Below are positions 9,950-20,199 of a DNA stretch of 64,000 nucleotides, in pieces. The notes beneath the pieces are model-generated. The model searched no databases. It saw only the letters and a program-made list of their open reading frames with translations, and had not been told where the DNA came from. Origin of the DNA: Pseudomonas sp. B21_DOA. Its GTDB lineage: Bacteria; Pseudomonadota; Gammaproteobacteria; Pseudomonadales; Pseudomonadaceae. A program made the translations under genes and the position numbers. The DNA lies in the NCBI GenBank assembly GCA_030544685.1, contig CP086683.1:186001-250000 (forward strand). Reading direction: 5' to 3'. The number at the start of each line of letters is the position of its first letter. Positions within the stretch are counted from its first letter, which is position 1.

Positions 9950-10672
9950 TCAGTTCGACGCACGGTACAGACCGTGCGCATCGATGTAGGCCAGGACCGC
10001 GTCGGGCACCAGGAAACGTACCGACTTACCGCTGGCCAGCAGTTGACGGATCTGGGTGGCGGAAACCGCGAGCGGTGTCTGCCAGACGAATGCAATCTGT
10101 CCGCTCGGCCCTTTCAGGGCCAGCGGGTCGCTCACCGAACGCGCTGCCAGCAGGTTGCGCAAGGCATCCGGCGGTTCGCTGTCGGCGTCCGGGCGCTGTA
10201 GCACCAGGATGTGGCAATGCTGGAGCAACTCTTCCCAGCGGTGCCAAGTGGGCAGGCCGCAAAATGCGTCCCAGCCCAAAAGCAGAAAAACCTGGGTCTC
10301 GGCGGGCATCTCTGCGCGCAGCGACTCCAGGGTATCGATGGTCCAGGACGGTTTGTCCCGCTGCAATTCGCGGGCGTCCACCACCAGCGGCGGCAATCCG
10401 GCCACCGCGCACTCGACCATCGCCAGTCGATCCTGCGCCGACACCTGCGGCGTCCCGCGATGTGGCGGGCGCGCGTTCGGCATCAGGCGCAACTCATCCA
10501 GCGCCAGCGCTTCGACAACTTCCAGCGCGCCACGCAAATGGCCGATGTGCACCGGGTCGAACGTACCGCCCAGCACGCCAATGCGTTGCGGGCGCGACTC
10601 GCTGCCGGTGTGCGGCGCTGTCAGGTCGAGGTCGGTCAAGTCAGACCGTCGCCTGGCCGCGCAACTGGCCAT
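9950..10672 (-). CDS. nadD: Nicotinate-nucleotide adenylyltransferase NadD
   Basis: Adenylates nicotinate mononucleotide in NAD synthesis. The nucleotidyltransferase signature [11 protein letters not shown] is near the N-terminus. The C-terminal motif normally written ISSTxIR reads VSATQIR here. The start is uncertain: the ATG at 10672 overlaps the proA end by 32 bp and gives a non-conserved leader of about 25 residues. A TTG at 10639, right after the proA stop, is an alternative that gives 229 residues. Downstream is rsfS, the common nadD-rsfS-rlmH arrangement. Confidence 0.94.
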   Translation of the reverse strand: MASCAARRRSDLTDLDLTAPHTGSESRPQRIGVLGGTFDPVHIGHLRGALEVVEALALDELRLMPNARPPHRGTPQVSAQDRLAMVECAVAGLPPLVVDARELQRDKPSWTIDTLESLRAEMPAETQVFLLLGWDAFCGLPTWHRWEELLQHCHILVLQRPDADSEPPDALRNLLAARSVSDPLALKGPSGQIAFVWQTPLAVSATQIRQLLASGKSVRFLVPDAVLAYIDAHGLYRASN

Positions 10673-11912
10673 CGCCGACCACGATGTACTTCTCGCAGGT
10701 CAACCCCTCAAGCCCTACCGGGCCGCGGGCGTGCAGCTTATCAGTAGAAATGCCGATTTCGGCACCCAGTCCGTATTCAAATCCATCGGCGAAGCAGGTC
10801 GGGGTGTTGATCATCACCGAGGCCGAGTCGACTTCCGCCACGAACCGGCGGGTGTCGGCGAGGTTTTCGCTAACGATCGAGTCGGTGTGATGGGAGCCGT
10901 AATGGTTGATGTGCTCGATCGCCTGCTCCAGACCGTCGACCACGCGGATCGACAGAATCGGCGCCAGGTACTCGGTGTGCCAGTCGTCTTCGCTGGCCGC
11001 GACCGCTTCGATGATCGCCCGGGTGCGTTCGCAACCGCGCAGCTCGACGCCTTTTTCGCGGAACTGCGTAGCCATCGACGGCAGGAAATCCTTGGCAACA
11101 GCCTGATCGACCAGCAGGGTTTCCATCGCGCCGCAGATACCATAACGGTAAGTCTTGGCGTTGAAGGCAATGCGCTGGGCTTTGGCCAGGTCGGCGTGTT
11201 CGCTGACGTAGACGTGGCAGATGCCGTCCAGGTGCTTGATCACCGGCACGCGGGCATCGCGGCTGATGCGCTCGATCAGGCCACGGCCACCACGGGGCAC
11301 GATGACGTCAACGTATTCCGGCATGCTGATCAGCGCGCCGACAGCGGCACGGTCGGTGGTTTCGACCACTTGCACCACGGCGGCGGGCAGTTCGGCCTCG
11401 GCCAGACCGCGCTGAATGCACGCGGCAATCGCGCGGTTGGAATGAATCGCCTCGGAGCCACCGCGCAGAATGGTCGCGTTGCCCGACTTCAGACACAGGC
11501 TGGCGGCATCGATGGTCACGTTCGGCCGGGATTCGTAGATGATCCCGATCACGCCCAGCGGTACACGCATCTTGCCGACCTGAATGCCCGACGGACGGAA
11601 GCTCATGTCGCGGATCGCGCCAACCGGATCCGCCAGTGCAGCGACCTGACGCAAGCCGACGATCATGCCGTCGATGCGTGCCGGAGTCAGTTCCAGACGT
11701 TCCAGCAGCGCCGGCTCCAGACCGCTGGCGCGACCGGCAGCCAGATCCAGCTCATTGGCTGCGGCCAGCTCGGCGCGCGCGGCGTCCAGAGCATTGGCGG
11801 CAGCCTGCAAGGCGCGGTTTTTCTGCGCGGTGCTGGCGCGACCGATGACCTTGGAGGCAGCGCGGGCGGCGCGACCCAATCGGGTCATGTAGTCAAGAAC
11901 GGACTCAGTCAT
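10641..11912 (-). CDS. proA: Gamma-glutamyl phosphate reductase ProA
   Basis: NADPH-dependent second step of proline synthesis from glutamate. The 423-residue protein starts [13 protein letters not shown]. It has aldehyde-dehydrogenase-like blocks, including [31 protein letters not shown] and the presumed catalytic cysteine in [11 protein letters not shown]. The longer in-frame start at 11933 adds residues not found in the family, so 11912 is preferred. It is the first gene of the run leading through nadD to the wall genes. Confidence 0.96.
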   Translation of the reverse strand: MTESVLDYMTRLGRAARAASKVIGRASTAQKNRALQAAANALDAARAELAAANELDLAAGRASGLEPALLERLELTPARIDGMIVGLRQVAALADPVGAIRDMSFRPSGIQVGKMRVPLGVIGIIYESRPNVTIDAASLCLKSGNATILRGGSEAIHSNRAIAACIQRGLAEAELPAAVVQVVETTDRAAVGALISMPEYVDVIVPRGGRGLIERISRDARVPVIKHLDGICHVYVSEHADLAKAQRIAFNAKTYRYGICGAMETLLVDQAVAKDFLPSMATQFREKGVELRGCERTRAIIEAVAASEDDWHTEYLAPILSIRVVDGLEQAIEHINHYGSHHTDSIVSENLADTRRFVAEVDSASVMINTPTCFADGFEYGLGAEIGISTDKLHARGPVGLEGLTCEKYIVVGDGQLRGQATV

Positions 11913-12089
11913 GGTCTGCTGGGATCTTGGCAAAGAGGAAAGCGGCAGATTATAGCTGTCGCGTCCCGGGACTAACAGCGGTGACGGGCGGATGGTCGAA
12001 ATGAACTGCGTTTGGCCATCGTTCAGACGTAATTAAGCTGAGCGTTGTTATCATCAAGGCCTCTTGAGCCTGGATAAACCCTGCCCATC

Positions 12090-12784
12090 ATGACCAACGT
12101 GCCCCTTTGCCCCGAGTCCGCGCGCCTGCCCGTGGGCCTGCCGGACAGTTTTTCGACCGCGACGCCCAGGTTCTGGCGCAGGCGCTGCTCGGCAAAGTCA
12201 TCCGCCATCGCGTCGGTGATCTGTGGCTGAGTGCGCGAATCATCGAGACTGAAGCCTATTACTTCGCGGAAAAAGGCAGTCATGCCTCGCTCGGCTATAC
12301 AGAAAAACGTAAGGCTTTGTTTCTGGACGGCGGGCACATCTATATGTACTACGCCCGCGGCGGTGATTCGCTGAATTTCAGCGCGCAAGGTCCGGGCAAT
12401 GCGGTGCTGATCAAATCCGCCTATCCGTGGGTCGATGAAGTCAGCGGTCCGGCGAGTCTGGCGCAAATGCTGCTGAACAATCCCGATGCCCAGGGACGGC
12501 CGCGTTCGACGCAGAAGTTGTGCGCCGGGCAGACCTTGCTGTGCAAGGCACTCGGTTTGAAAGTACCGATGTGGGACGCCAAGCGTTTCGATCATGAATT
12601 GCTGCTGGTCGAAGATACGGGGCCGGCGCCTTCTCACGTTATTCAAACCACCCGGCTGGGGATTCCACTGGGTCGCGATGAACACTTGATGTATCGCTTC
12701 GTTGACGCCGCGTATGCGCAATGGTGCACGCGGAACCCGCTGCGACGGGGTCAGGTCGAAGGCCGGGATTATTTTCTTCTGTAA
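12090..12784 (+). CDS. DNA-3-methyladenine glycosylase, AAG/MPG type (apparent frameshift)
   Basis: Base-excision repair enzyme removing alkylated purines. The body reads LAQALLGKVIRH, then IIETEAYYFAEKGSHAS, GGHIYMYYARGGD and a C-terminal half typical of the MPG fold. It contains the catalytic glutamate (in IETEAY) and the YMYYARGG strand. The ATG at 12090 (MTNVPLCPESARLP) is joined to the body only by restoring one T in the run 12149-12153 (five present, six needed to give DSFFDRD). Corrected length is about 231. It is the first plus-strand gene after the wall operon and has its own promoter region (11,913-12,089), divergent from proA. Confidence 0.9.
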
Positions 12785-12800
12785 ACGCTTACCCCTGTAT

Positions 12801-12875
12801 GAGCTGCCGCAGGTTGCGATCTTTTGATTTTGCTTTAAAGAAACAAGATCAAAAGATCGCAGCCTGCGGCAGCTC
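12801..12875. repeat. Long imperfect palindrome (REP-like element)
   Basis: Arms beginning GAGCTGCCGCAGG and ending CCTGCGGCAGCTC, with an inner GATCTTTTGATTTTG / CAAGATCAAAAGATC pairing. This is a dispersed palindrome common between genes in P. fluorescens-group genomes. It could also terminate transcription of the glycosylase gene, but it lacks a T-run. Confidence 0.85.
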
Positions 12876-12910
12876 CTACCGGGATTATCAATAGTCTGGA
12901 GTTTTTCTGT

Positions 12911-14227
12911 ATGGGCCCATGGCTCGATAGCATCACCGGATGGCTCGGCGCCAATCCACAGTGGCTGGCCGCAGCGGTGTTCATCGTTGCCTGCGTGGAA
13001 TGTCTGGCGATTGCCGGGCTGATCGTGCCGGGCACGGTGCTGTTGTTTGCCGTGGCGGTACTGGCCGGCAGCGGCGCGCTGTCCTTGAGCGAAACGCTGC
13101 TGCTGGGCTTTCTCGGTGGCATCCTCGGTGATCTGATTTCGTATTTCCTCGGCCGCCATTTTCACCAGAACATACGCCGCCTGCCCGGGCTACGCCATCA
13201 CCCGGAATGGATGGCCCGCGCCGAGTCGTACTTCCAGCGCTACGGCATCGCCAGCCTATTGGTCGGGCGCTTCATCGGCCCGCTGCGACCGATGCTGCCG
13301 ATGGTCGCCGGGATGTGCGACATGCCCTTCCCGCGTTTCTTCGCCGTCAGCTTGCTCGCCGCCGCTGGCTGGAGCCTGGCTTATCTGTTGCCGGGCTGGG
13401 CCACGGGCGCAGCGTTCCGCCTGCCATTGCCTGAAGGGTTCTGGCTGGAGGCCGGGATCGTCGCCGCCAGCCTCGCGGTGATGGTCGGCCTGAGCGTCAA
13501 CAGCAGCGTGCGTCGCCATCGTCGCGCGACGATCTGGATCGGCAGCATGAGTCTGTTGATCCTGATCAGTCTGTTCATCGGCTATCCCTACCTGACCGCG
13601 CTCGACAATGGCGTGATGACTCTGGTGCAGGAACATCGCCAGCCAGCGCTGGATGAAATCGCCGTGACGCTGACCCTGATCGGCGAATTCCGCAACATGC
13701 TGCTGTTCAGCGCCCTGCTCGTCGTGCTGTTGTTGCTGTGCAAGCAGTGGCGCCAGGCGGTGTTCGCCGGCGCCACCATGCTGATCACCGCCATGGCCAA
13801 CACCGGAACCAAATACTTTTTCGCCCGAGTGCGCCCGGAAGTGCTCAGTGATCCCTTGACCACTTACAGCATGCCAAGCGGCCATGCCTCCGGCGCGTTT
13901 GCCTTGTTCCTGACGCTGGGCGTGCTCGCCGGCCGTGGGCAGCCGCCGCGCATGCGCCTGACCTGGCTGTTGATTGCCTGCATCCCGGCACTGGCGATTG
14001 CCTTGTCGCGGGTCTATCTCGGCGCGCACTGGCCGACCGACATCCTCGCCGGCGCGATGCTCGCCAGTTGCGTCTGCGCCGGGATGCTGTGGTTGAGCCA
14101 ACGGCAGACGTCCCTCAACCCGATGCCATTCAAGATCTGGTGGCTGATCCTGCCTTCGATGATCGCGCTGTTCGGTTTCTTCGTGCTGCGTCATTTGCCT
14201 CATACGCTGTTGCGCTACGCCTACTGA
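12911..14227 (+). CDS. DedA-PAP2 fusion membrane protein
   Basis: A 438-residue multi-spanning protein made of two modules. Residues about 1-200 are a DedA/SNARE-associated domain (GLIVPGTVLLF, GDLISYFLGRHF, RFIGPLRPMLPMVAG). Residues about 205-420 are a PAP2 phosphatase domain carrying the three phosphatase motifs: KYFFARVRP, PSGHAS and SRVYLGAHWPTD. DedA proteins are linked to undecaprenyl-phosphate or phospholipid flipping, and PAP2 enzymes dephosphorylate lipid pyrophosphates, so a joint role in lipid-carrier recycling is plausible. Such fusions are known in pseudomonads. All catalytic residues look intact. It is monocistronic. Confidence 0.9.
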   Translation: MGPWLDSITGWLGANPQWLAAAVFIVACVECLAIAGLIVPGTVLLFAVAVLAGSGALSLSETLLLGFLGGILGDLISYFLGRHFHQNIRRLPGLRHHPEWMARAESYFQRYGIASLLVGRFIGPLRPMLPMVAGMCDMPFPRFFAVSLLAAAGWSLAYLLPGWATGAAFRLPLPEGFWLEAGIVAASLAVMVGLSVNSSVRRHRRATIWIGSMSLLILISLFIGYPYLTALDNGVMTLVQEHRQPALDEIAVTLTLIGEFRNMLLFSALLVVLLLLCKQWRQAVFAGATMLITAMANTGTKYFFARVRPEVLSDPLTTYSMPSGHASGAFALFLTLGVLAGRGQPPRMRLTWLLIACIPALAIALSRVYLGAHWPTDILAGAMLASCVCAGMLWLSQRQTSLNPMPFKIWWLILPSMIALFGFFVLRHLPHTLLRYAY

Positions 14228-14257
14228 ACATCGACATGCAAGCACTGTTTGTTTCGC

Positions 14258-14290
14258 GCCGCTCTTTCGGAAAACTCCGACAAGAGCGGC
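14258..14290. terminator. Hairpin after the DedA-PAP2 gene
   Basis: GCCGCTCTT pairs perfectly with AAGAGCGGC around an inner TCGG/CCGA pairing, 30 bp after the stop codon. No T-run follows, so termination is probable rather than certain. Confidence 0.55.
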
Positions 14291-14535
14291 GTTAGTTGCC
14301 TACTTGATCTTTCTCCTGCCCGGTTAAACTTCCACACTGAAACCGGCATGATTCCCTGCCCGCAACAAATATAAAACTGACGTTACACAAACAATTGAAA
14401 CCGCACCAATATCGACTTTCATATCATTTAAAAAGCGTTAGATTGAACTAGCCAATTAATTTCAATGTTGCTTCAGCCAGTTACAAATTGACATCGAAAT
14501 TAAATTCATGAAACTTCGCTAGTTCAGAGCATTCA
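14291..14535. other. AT-rich intergenic stretch at the left edge of the toxin-like island
   Basis: About 245 bp with no gene and clearly more A/T than its surroundings (for example runs around 14,370-14,510 such as CATATCATTTAAAAAGC). It precedes the first ART-like gene and must hold its promoter. I could not fix a single -35/-10 pair. No repeat, tRNA or attachment site was recognised. The base composition suggests acquired DNA or AT-rich, H-NS/MvaT-type silenced regulatory DNA. Confidence 0.6.
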
Positions 14536-16545
14536 ATGAGCCCCAAAATACCTCGCAAGCCAACTGCGACGATTACCCATCCATTTGATTCGAGCAATAC
14601 TGCACCGCGCCGGAACGAGAACTTACCGCTTGATGGTGTTTCCGACTATTTTCGCCCTCCCACTCTTACCGATCTGGCAGTGCCAAACCGTACTGCGGAT
14701 ATTCACGTGCCCGGACTGTCGTCGGCAATACAGGCCGTGGAAATCTCACGCATGCCGACAACGGGCGCCGCTGTGCTGCAACCTGACAGGGTAAATAACT
14801 ACTGGCTGTCGGAGGCTTTTCTGCACGGCATGAAGCTGGCCGATGCCGACGGGTTTCGCTGGGTGGTCGGCAGGAAATTTGCCGACGTAGAAGTAGACGG
14901 CCGATTGCAAACGACCCACGTCGGCCAGGATGAATCCGGAGCCTGGCGCAGCAAGTTGCTGACCGAGCGATTGCCCTCAGGCCCGCGCTTGTACAAAAAC
15001 GCCGACAGCCCGACCTGGCGTCTGACAGAACAGGTCGCGCCGAAACGCCCGGCCGTGAGCGCAAGCGAACAACCCGACCAGGCATCTGCAGCCAAACGCC
15101 CGCGTCCGGTTGCTGCAGCGGTGCCGCTGGATCAACGCCGTTATCGCCCTTCGTGGCGGTCCCCGGACTCTCAGGGGTATCACGAAATGACACCCCGGCC
15201 GGGTACGAAGGACACCGATACCCGTTTCGCGCTGCGCGATGAGTTCGGCAATTTGATGCAAGTCGACGCACCGCAGGGCGGGTTCGGCGCGCAGCCTGCG
15301 CACTTGCGACAATGGACTGACCAACAGATCTGGCAACTCTACGGCTTGCATGGCCAGGACATCACTCGCTTCCGGGCGGAAGCACAGGCCACCGGCCGCC
15401 CACCGCAATGGGCCGAGGCGGCAAATACCGGCAACCCTGTCACCGACTTGCTGCGCAACACCCTGCGCTGGTTGCACCCGGCCATGACCTTGAAGGAGCG
15501 CGAAACGTTTCTACAGTCTTATAACCTGCTGCCGAACCAGCTGACGCGATTACAGCAGGACCTGCAAAATCAATTGGCTATTCCGCCGTGGGCGCAAGCG
15601 CACAAGCGCCTGCTCGACGAACTCGACAACCCGCAACGCCTCGAGCAATTTGCCAGGGACGCCGTCGAGCAACTCAATCTCAAGCGCAACGCCCGCCACG
15701 ATTGGTATCACCCTGAAAACAGCCTGACGTTCGAGGTGCGTGAAGCACTGTTGAAAAAACTCGGCTATCTGCGCAACAAGAACAACTGCCTGTACCGCAC
15801 CGATATTCAGGCACTGTTTCGCGGTGACGAACGCACACCTTTCGAATTGGCCAACGACGGCACCATGCTGCCGCGCTACCACCATGATCCCGGCGCCACC
15901 ACGCACAAACCCATCAGCGCAACGTTCAGCCTCAATGAAGGCCAGACGTATGCCAGCGCGCCTGATCCCGAATACCTGCGATTCAACAGCCAGACCCAAA
16001 AATATCCCGGCCGCGACGCCAGTGACAGCAGCTCGGAGAGTGGTGCGAGTGACGCCAGCGATTCCAGCAGCAGCGCCTCCTCCGACTGGTCGGATGGCGA
16101 CCGGCCGATTGCCTGGGATCACGAGCGCGGCTATCGATCCGAGCGCACTCGGCAGAAGGTCATGTTCCTGTACGCCCTGGACACCCGCCATCTGGAGGTC
16201 GTACCCCATGAAGAAAACATGATGTTCAATTCGACCGCCCGCGACACGCCGCCTACCTGGTTTCCCTCCGACGATTTTGAAGGGCTGATTTCAGTTACCC
16301 GCAGCGGACTGGACGCCGAGCGCATCTGGTTGCTCAACGCCGACCAGACCAAAGGCGCCAAAGTAACGGACATCAAGGACATGGCAGGTGCCAGTGCCGA
16401 ACGCATCGAAGCTGCCACCCACGCCGGGCATGCCAACCACTTCGAGTACGACACGTTGATCGACCATGTCGAGGCAGCAGGTCTGCCCATTCTCAGACTG
16501 TCCGGCAATAGAAACGAATTTGGTCATGACATTGTCTGGCCGTGA
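14536..16545 (+). CDS. Putative secreted toxin with C-terminal ADP-ribosyltransferase-like fold (first copy)
   Basis: 669 residues, no signal peptide. Residues about 85-160 hold a module (GRKFADVEVDG, then ERLPSGPRLYKNADSPTWRL) like the short modules in large Pseudomonas dermonecrotic/LRR effector proteins. The C-terminal third matches the order of cholera/pertussis-type ADP-ribosyltransferases: R421 in LYRTD followed by RTPFELANDGTMLPR, a strand ISATFS (460-465) at the STS position, a strand FLYALDTRHLEVV, and E582 in DFEGLIS followed by SGLDAERIW. In the known toxins the residue two before the invariant Glu is Glu or Gln; here it is D580. A Ser/Asp-rich insert lies at about 495-525. It is paralogous to the gene at 20,200. 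Target, secretion route and activity are unknown. Confidence 0.65.
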   Translation: MSPKIPRKPTATITHPFDSSNTAPRRNENLPLDGVSDYFRPPTLTDLAVPNRTADIHVPGLSSAIQAVEISRMPTTGAAVLQPDRVNNYWLSEAFLHGMKLADADGFRWVVGRKFADVEVDGRLQTTHVGQDESGAWRSKLLTERLPSGPRLYKNADSPTWRLTEQVAPKRPAVSASEQPDQASAAKRPRPVAAAVPLDQRRYRPSWRSPDSQGYHEMTPRPGTKDTDTRFALRDEFGNLMQVDAPQGGFGAQPAHLRQWTDQQIWQLYGLHGQDITRFRAEAQATGRPPQWAEAANTGNPVTDLLRNTLRWLHPAMTLKERETFLQSYNLLPNQLTRLQQDLQNQLAIPPWAQAHKRLLDELDNPQRLEQFARDAVEQLNLKRNARHDWYHPENSLTFEVREALLKKLGYLRNKNNCLYRTDIQALFRGDERTPFELANDGTMLPRYHHDPGATTHKPISATFSLNEGQTYASAPDPEYLRFNSQTQKYPGRDASDSSSESGASDASDSSSSASSDWSDGDRPIAWDHERGYRSERTRQKVMFLYALDTRHLEVVPHEENMMFNSTARDTPPTWFPSDDFEGLISVTRSGLDAERIWLLNADQTKGAKVTDIKDMAGASAERIEAATHAGHANHFEYDTLIDHVEAAGLPILRLSGNRNEFGHDIVWP

Positions 16546-16613
16546 AACCCCGGGATTGCCCGCACAACCGGTAAGGAAACCGGTGTTCATACACAACGTT
16601 AAGGGATTAAGAC

Positions 16614-19600
16614 GTGTCGAAACTCATCTTACCTTCCGCGCATGTTTCCAATGTGCGCCTGCTTCAGGTCACGCCGCTTGATGCCTCGGCCAATGACCAT
16701 GCGCCCTCTACAGCCAATCTCTCTCATATGCCTGCACCCTCGGCCGGCAAGGGCGCTGAAGCCAGGCATCGACAAACGCTGGCATCGCTCGACAAGCATT
16801 TCGGGCCCTTGTCCATCGGGGAAGTCAAAGTCAGTCGGGTCGAGCTGCAAAGACTGGGTGCTGCGGTCAACGGTCAACCGATCGGTCCGGCGAATGCCGA
16901 TCTGAAAGTCCCGGATCAGATGTTTCTCGATGGTCTGCATTTCGAATCAACGGCCGTTGAAAACCACTTGAGATCCGCTGAGGTTGCCGACAACGGCAGG
17001 GCCACGATGCTGTTCTACGAAATTGCCTGCCAGCGCTCGGTCGACGCCGGCCCCATGTTTGTCAGCCCTCTACCAATCGACCCTGGCAGTGCGGTAGACC
17101 GGCTCAACCAGTTGGGCAAAGCCGCGCAGAAGCTGGACATTCATCAGGTAGACGCTTTTGAAAACGCACCCGGCTGGGTCAACAAAAGCAAAAGCTACCT
17201 GATGAGCGGCGCCGGCGTCGGTCTGCAAGCCTTCGGCATCTACAGTGGTTACATGGCCATGATCGATGCGATCAGCAAAGGGAAAAACTCGAAGCGGTCT
17301 TCCAGGGTGGCTCCATTGCCGCCGAGTTCGGCTCTCTGATCATCGAACGCGGCTTGACCAGGACAGGCGAGGCGATGCTCACCAACGGCGGCAATCTTTT
17401 CAAATATTTCCCGCTGACCTCGGTGGGCAAATACATGAGCCGGGGCGCCGGTATGTTCGCCAGCGCGATCACCCTGCCGTTCGACATCATCGATGCGGTC
17501 AAATCGTTCAACGCTGCCGCCGCTTCGTCGGGAAAAATCGCGCAGGATCATTACGTCAGCGGCGCCCTGAGCGTGGCGGGAGCGGGTATCAGCCTGGTGC
17601 TCGGCGTCGCGGCACTGGCCGGTTTCGGCAGCGTCGCCGGGCCGGTCGGCCTCGCCGCGGCGGCTGTGCTGATCGCCGGCTCGATGATTTACCAGGCCGC
17701 TCGGGTCGTGGACGATATCGATGACTACATCGAACTGACCGCACTGGAACGCTTGCGCTCAGGCTGGTTCGCCTTCACCGGCCAGGAACTGGATAACCAA
17801 GTGATGGATCGCTTCAAGCTGACCAAAGGCTATAGCGATCACGAAAAACGCCTCGAACTGTCGGCCAGAGACCTGCTTGAAGGCGCCTATAAAAACTCCA
17901 TTGGACACGTAGTCAACGGCGCCTTCCGCACCGAACTGCAATCGGTCGAACTGTGGCGCTATCAGTGGGATGAAAGCGCCGGCCAGGAACCGTTCAAACG
18001 CGACAGCCAGGCTGTGATCGTCGGCGCAGACGATGTGATCGATGCTGCCGATGGCTTGCCGGCAGATCTCAAAGGCAAGGTCAGCGGCAGCGCCGGAGAA
18101 GGCAAAGGGGTGTTCTGGCGCCTGGGTGATGGCAACGACCGGGTCGCTGGCGTCAAGGCGCAGTCCAATCTGTTCACTTACCGAGAAGGGCACAAAGCGC
18201 TGACCGGTGGCGACCAGACCGATGCGTTCTATCAAGAAGTTTCGGACCAGGAGCTCGACCGCTCCGCCAAACCCGCGCACATCAACATTCTGGACGGCGG
18301 CGCTGGCGCCGACACCGTGGCGTTCGAAGGCAGCCGCCCGACCGGAGACACTCGCTACGTCGGCCATGACATCAATCTGCAGACCGGCAAGGTCTGGTTG
18401 CGCGGTCTGGATCCGGCGGCTGAAGGGCTGGAAATCGCCCATCTGACTTCGATCGAGAACGCTTCGACGCTGCGCAAGGGCACCAGCCACGTTACCGGTA
18501 CCGACGCGGCCAACCAGATATCTGCCAATGGCTATGATCGCATCAGCGCCGGTGGCGGCAACGACACCATTGCCATTTTCGGCACCGAATGCGAGGTGGA
18601 TGGTGGCAGCGGTGAAGACCGTTATTACATCGCCAATACCAACGCCCGCACAACGATCATCGAAAATGACGAGCACTCGAGCCGGGTCGAGTTCGGCTGG
18701 CCGCGGGCCCTCATTCAACGCTGGCAAATCATCGACACTTCACTGGTGATCACCTCGTTGCGCGGCAAGGATGGCAGTGATCCCGAACACGTGCTGACTC
18801 TGAGAAACGTCTACCAGACGATCGACGGCCAGCGCCACCTGAAGAATGCACAGTGGCTGTTTCGCACGCAGGATGGTTATGAACTGCTGGCTCTGCTGCC
18901 CAATCAGCCAGGCCAGGCGCTGATTCAGGATATCGAGGTCGCCATCACCGTTAACGGTCAGCCCGCTCAGGCCCCTGCCATCGTCAATAGCGGCACGGTG
19001 GCCTTGCAAGCGCAAGCAGCGTCGCGACACTTTGTGGCACGCACGCCGCACAGGGTCGAGTTTGCCGCCGAGCGTAGCGAAACTGCCACGCAAGGGGGTG
19101 TCTACCTCGATTACCTGGCCAGCGAGATTGTCGATGTCGTGATCACTTATGACGTCGAAGTTCGCCAGGGTGTATCGGGCAATACGCACCTGACCTACAA
19201 GGATATCTGCCTGTCGTTGCTACTGCCCTCCAAAGTGGTTGCGTTCAAAGGCGTGATCAAGACGAGCGCCGCCGCCACCGGTTACGGCGGCCGCAACAGT
19301 CTGAAAGTGACCACACCGCTGCTGACGCAAGATCTGGTGCTGATCATGCGGGACGAAGCCTCCTACCGCCTGCAACTGCCGCAGCTGGATTACGCAGCCG
19401 ACGCCAAGGCCCCCGGCACACGACTGGTCAGCAACCGAAGCTGGCTGAAGCAGCGCAACGGAACGTATCCGTTCACGCGCCCCGTGGTCAGCGAAAAGCC
19501 GGAGCTGACCGACCGCCCCTGCAAAGTGGTGATCGAGTCCAGATCCCACACAGGGATTTATCTGCTGGAAGGCAAAAGCTCGACTTACGATATCCATCTG

Positions 19601-20092
19601 GTCAGCAACTGCATCGTGCGCCTGTCGACACCCGCTGCGGCTGCAAAAACAGCTAACGCCTCGACGTGGAATCTGTTCACTCGCGCCTTGAGCGAAACGG
19701 TGAAGCGCGAAGATATCCACCTTGATGGCAATCGCCTGCGCATCGCTAGCGTCACCGTCGAACTGCCGGACATTGACGAGGACACGCCGGTGGAATCGGT
19801 GAGTGTGGTGACTTCGGCCGGCCATATCTATGAGGTTTCGCTGCTGTTCGAAGTGTTGCAGTTGTACGTCATCGACGCTCGCCGCTACGCCAGCGTCGCG
19901 GCGCTGCACAGCGACATCGAACAACACAGACAGCGCAATGAACTGGCGGCACGGATTTACGTGACCCACATTGGATACAAGGACACCGTCAGTACCGTGG
20001 TTTATCACTCGATGCGCCAGCATTGGGGACTGACTGACAACCCGCAGGTGCGAATCAATCCAGAGGATTTGCACATCCCGGCAGATAGCTGA
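16614..20092 (+). CDS. Large toxin-like protein: hydrophobic pore-like helices plus RTX-like repeats (apparent frameshift)
   Basis: Corrected length is about 1,159 residues. The start is GTG at 16614 with AAGGGA just upstream. The frame breaks at the A-run 17283-17287 (five present, six needed to read KGKKLEAVFQGG). Residues about 200-390 carry long hydrophobic stretches (GAGVGLQAFGIYSGYMA; ALSVAGAGISLVLGVAALAG; GLAAAAVLIAGSMIYQA), resembling the translocation/pore segments of MCF/FitD and large clostridial toxins. This is a resemblance only. Residues about 500-680 hold degenerate RTX-type motifs (LGDGNDRV, LDGGAGADTV, SAGGGNDTI, DGGSGEDRY), which usually bind calcium. The C-terminal 400 residues are unrecognised and probably beta-rich. 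Lying between two ART-like genes, it may be their shared delivery component. Confidence 0.6.
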
Positions 20093-20117
20093 GTGCGCTC
20101 AGCGCGCCTGCAACCCG

Positions 20118-20148
20118 GTGCCAGCGCGGACAAACACCGCGCTGGCAC
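20118..20148 (+). other. Strong stem-loop between the pore-like gene and the second ART-like gene
   Basis: A perfect 12-bp stem (GTGCCAGCGCGG / CCGCGCTGGCAC) with a 7-nt loop, 26 bp after the stop codon and about 50 bp before the next start. No T-run follows. It may set differential expression within the operon or act as a processing site. Confidence 0.6.
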
Positions 20149-20199
20149 TCGATCACCTCAGCCGATGGACAGGCTGATTCATAAAGAAGGAGTTTATTC

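Noticed and set aside
14291..14535. tRNA or attachment site at the island's left edge
   Set aside because: No cloverleaf or direct repeat shared with the right edge (23,100-23,200) could be found by eye, and no integrase gene is present.
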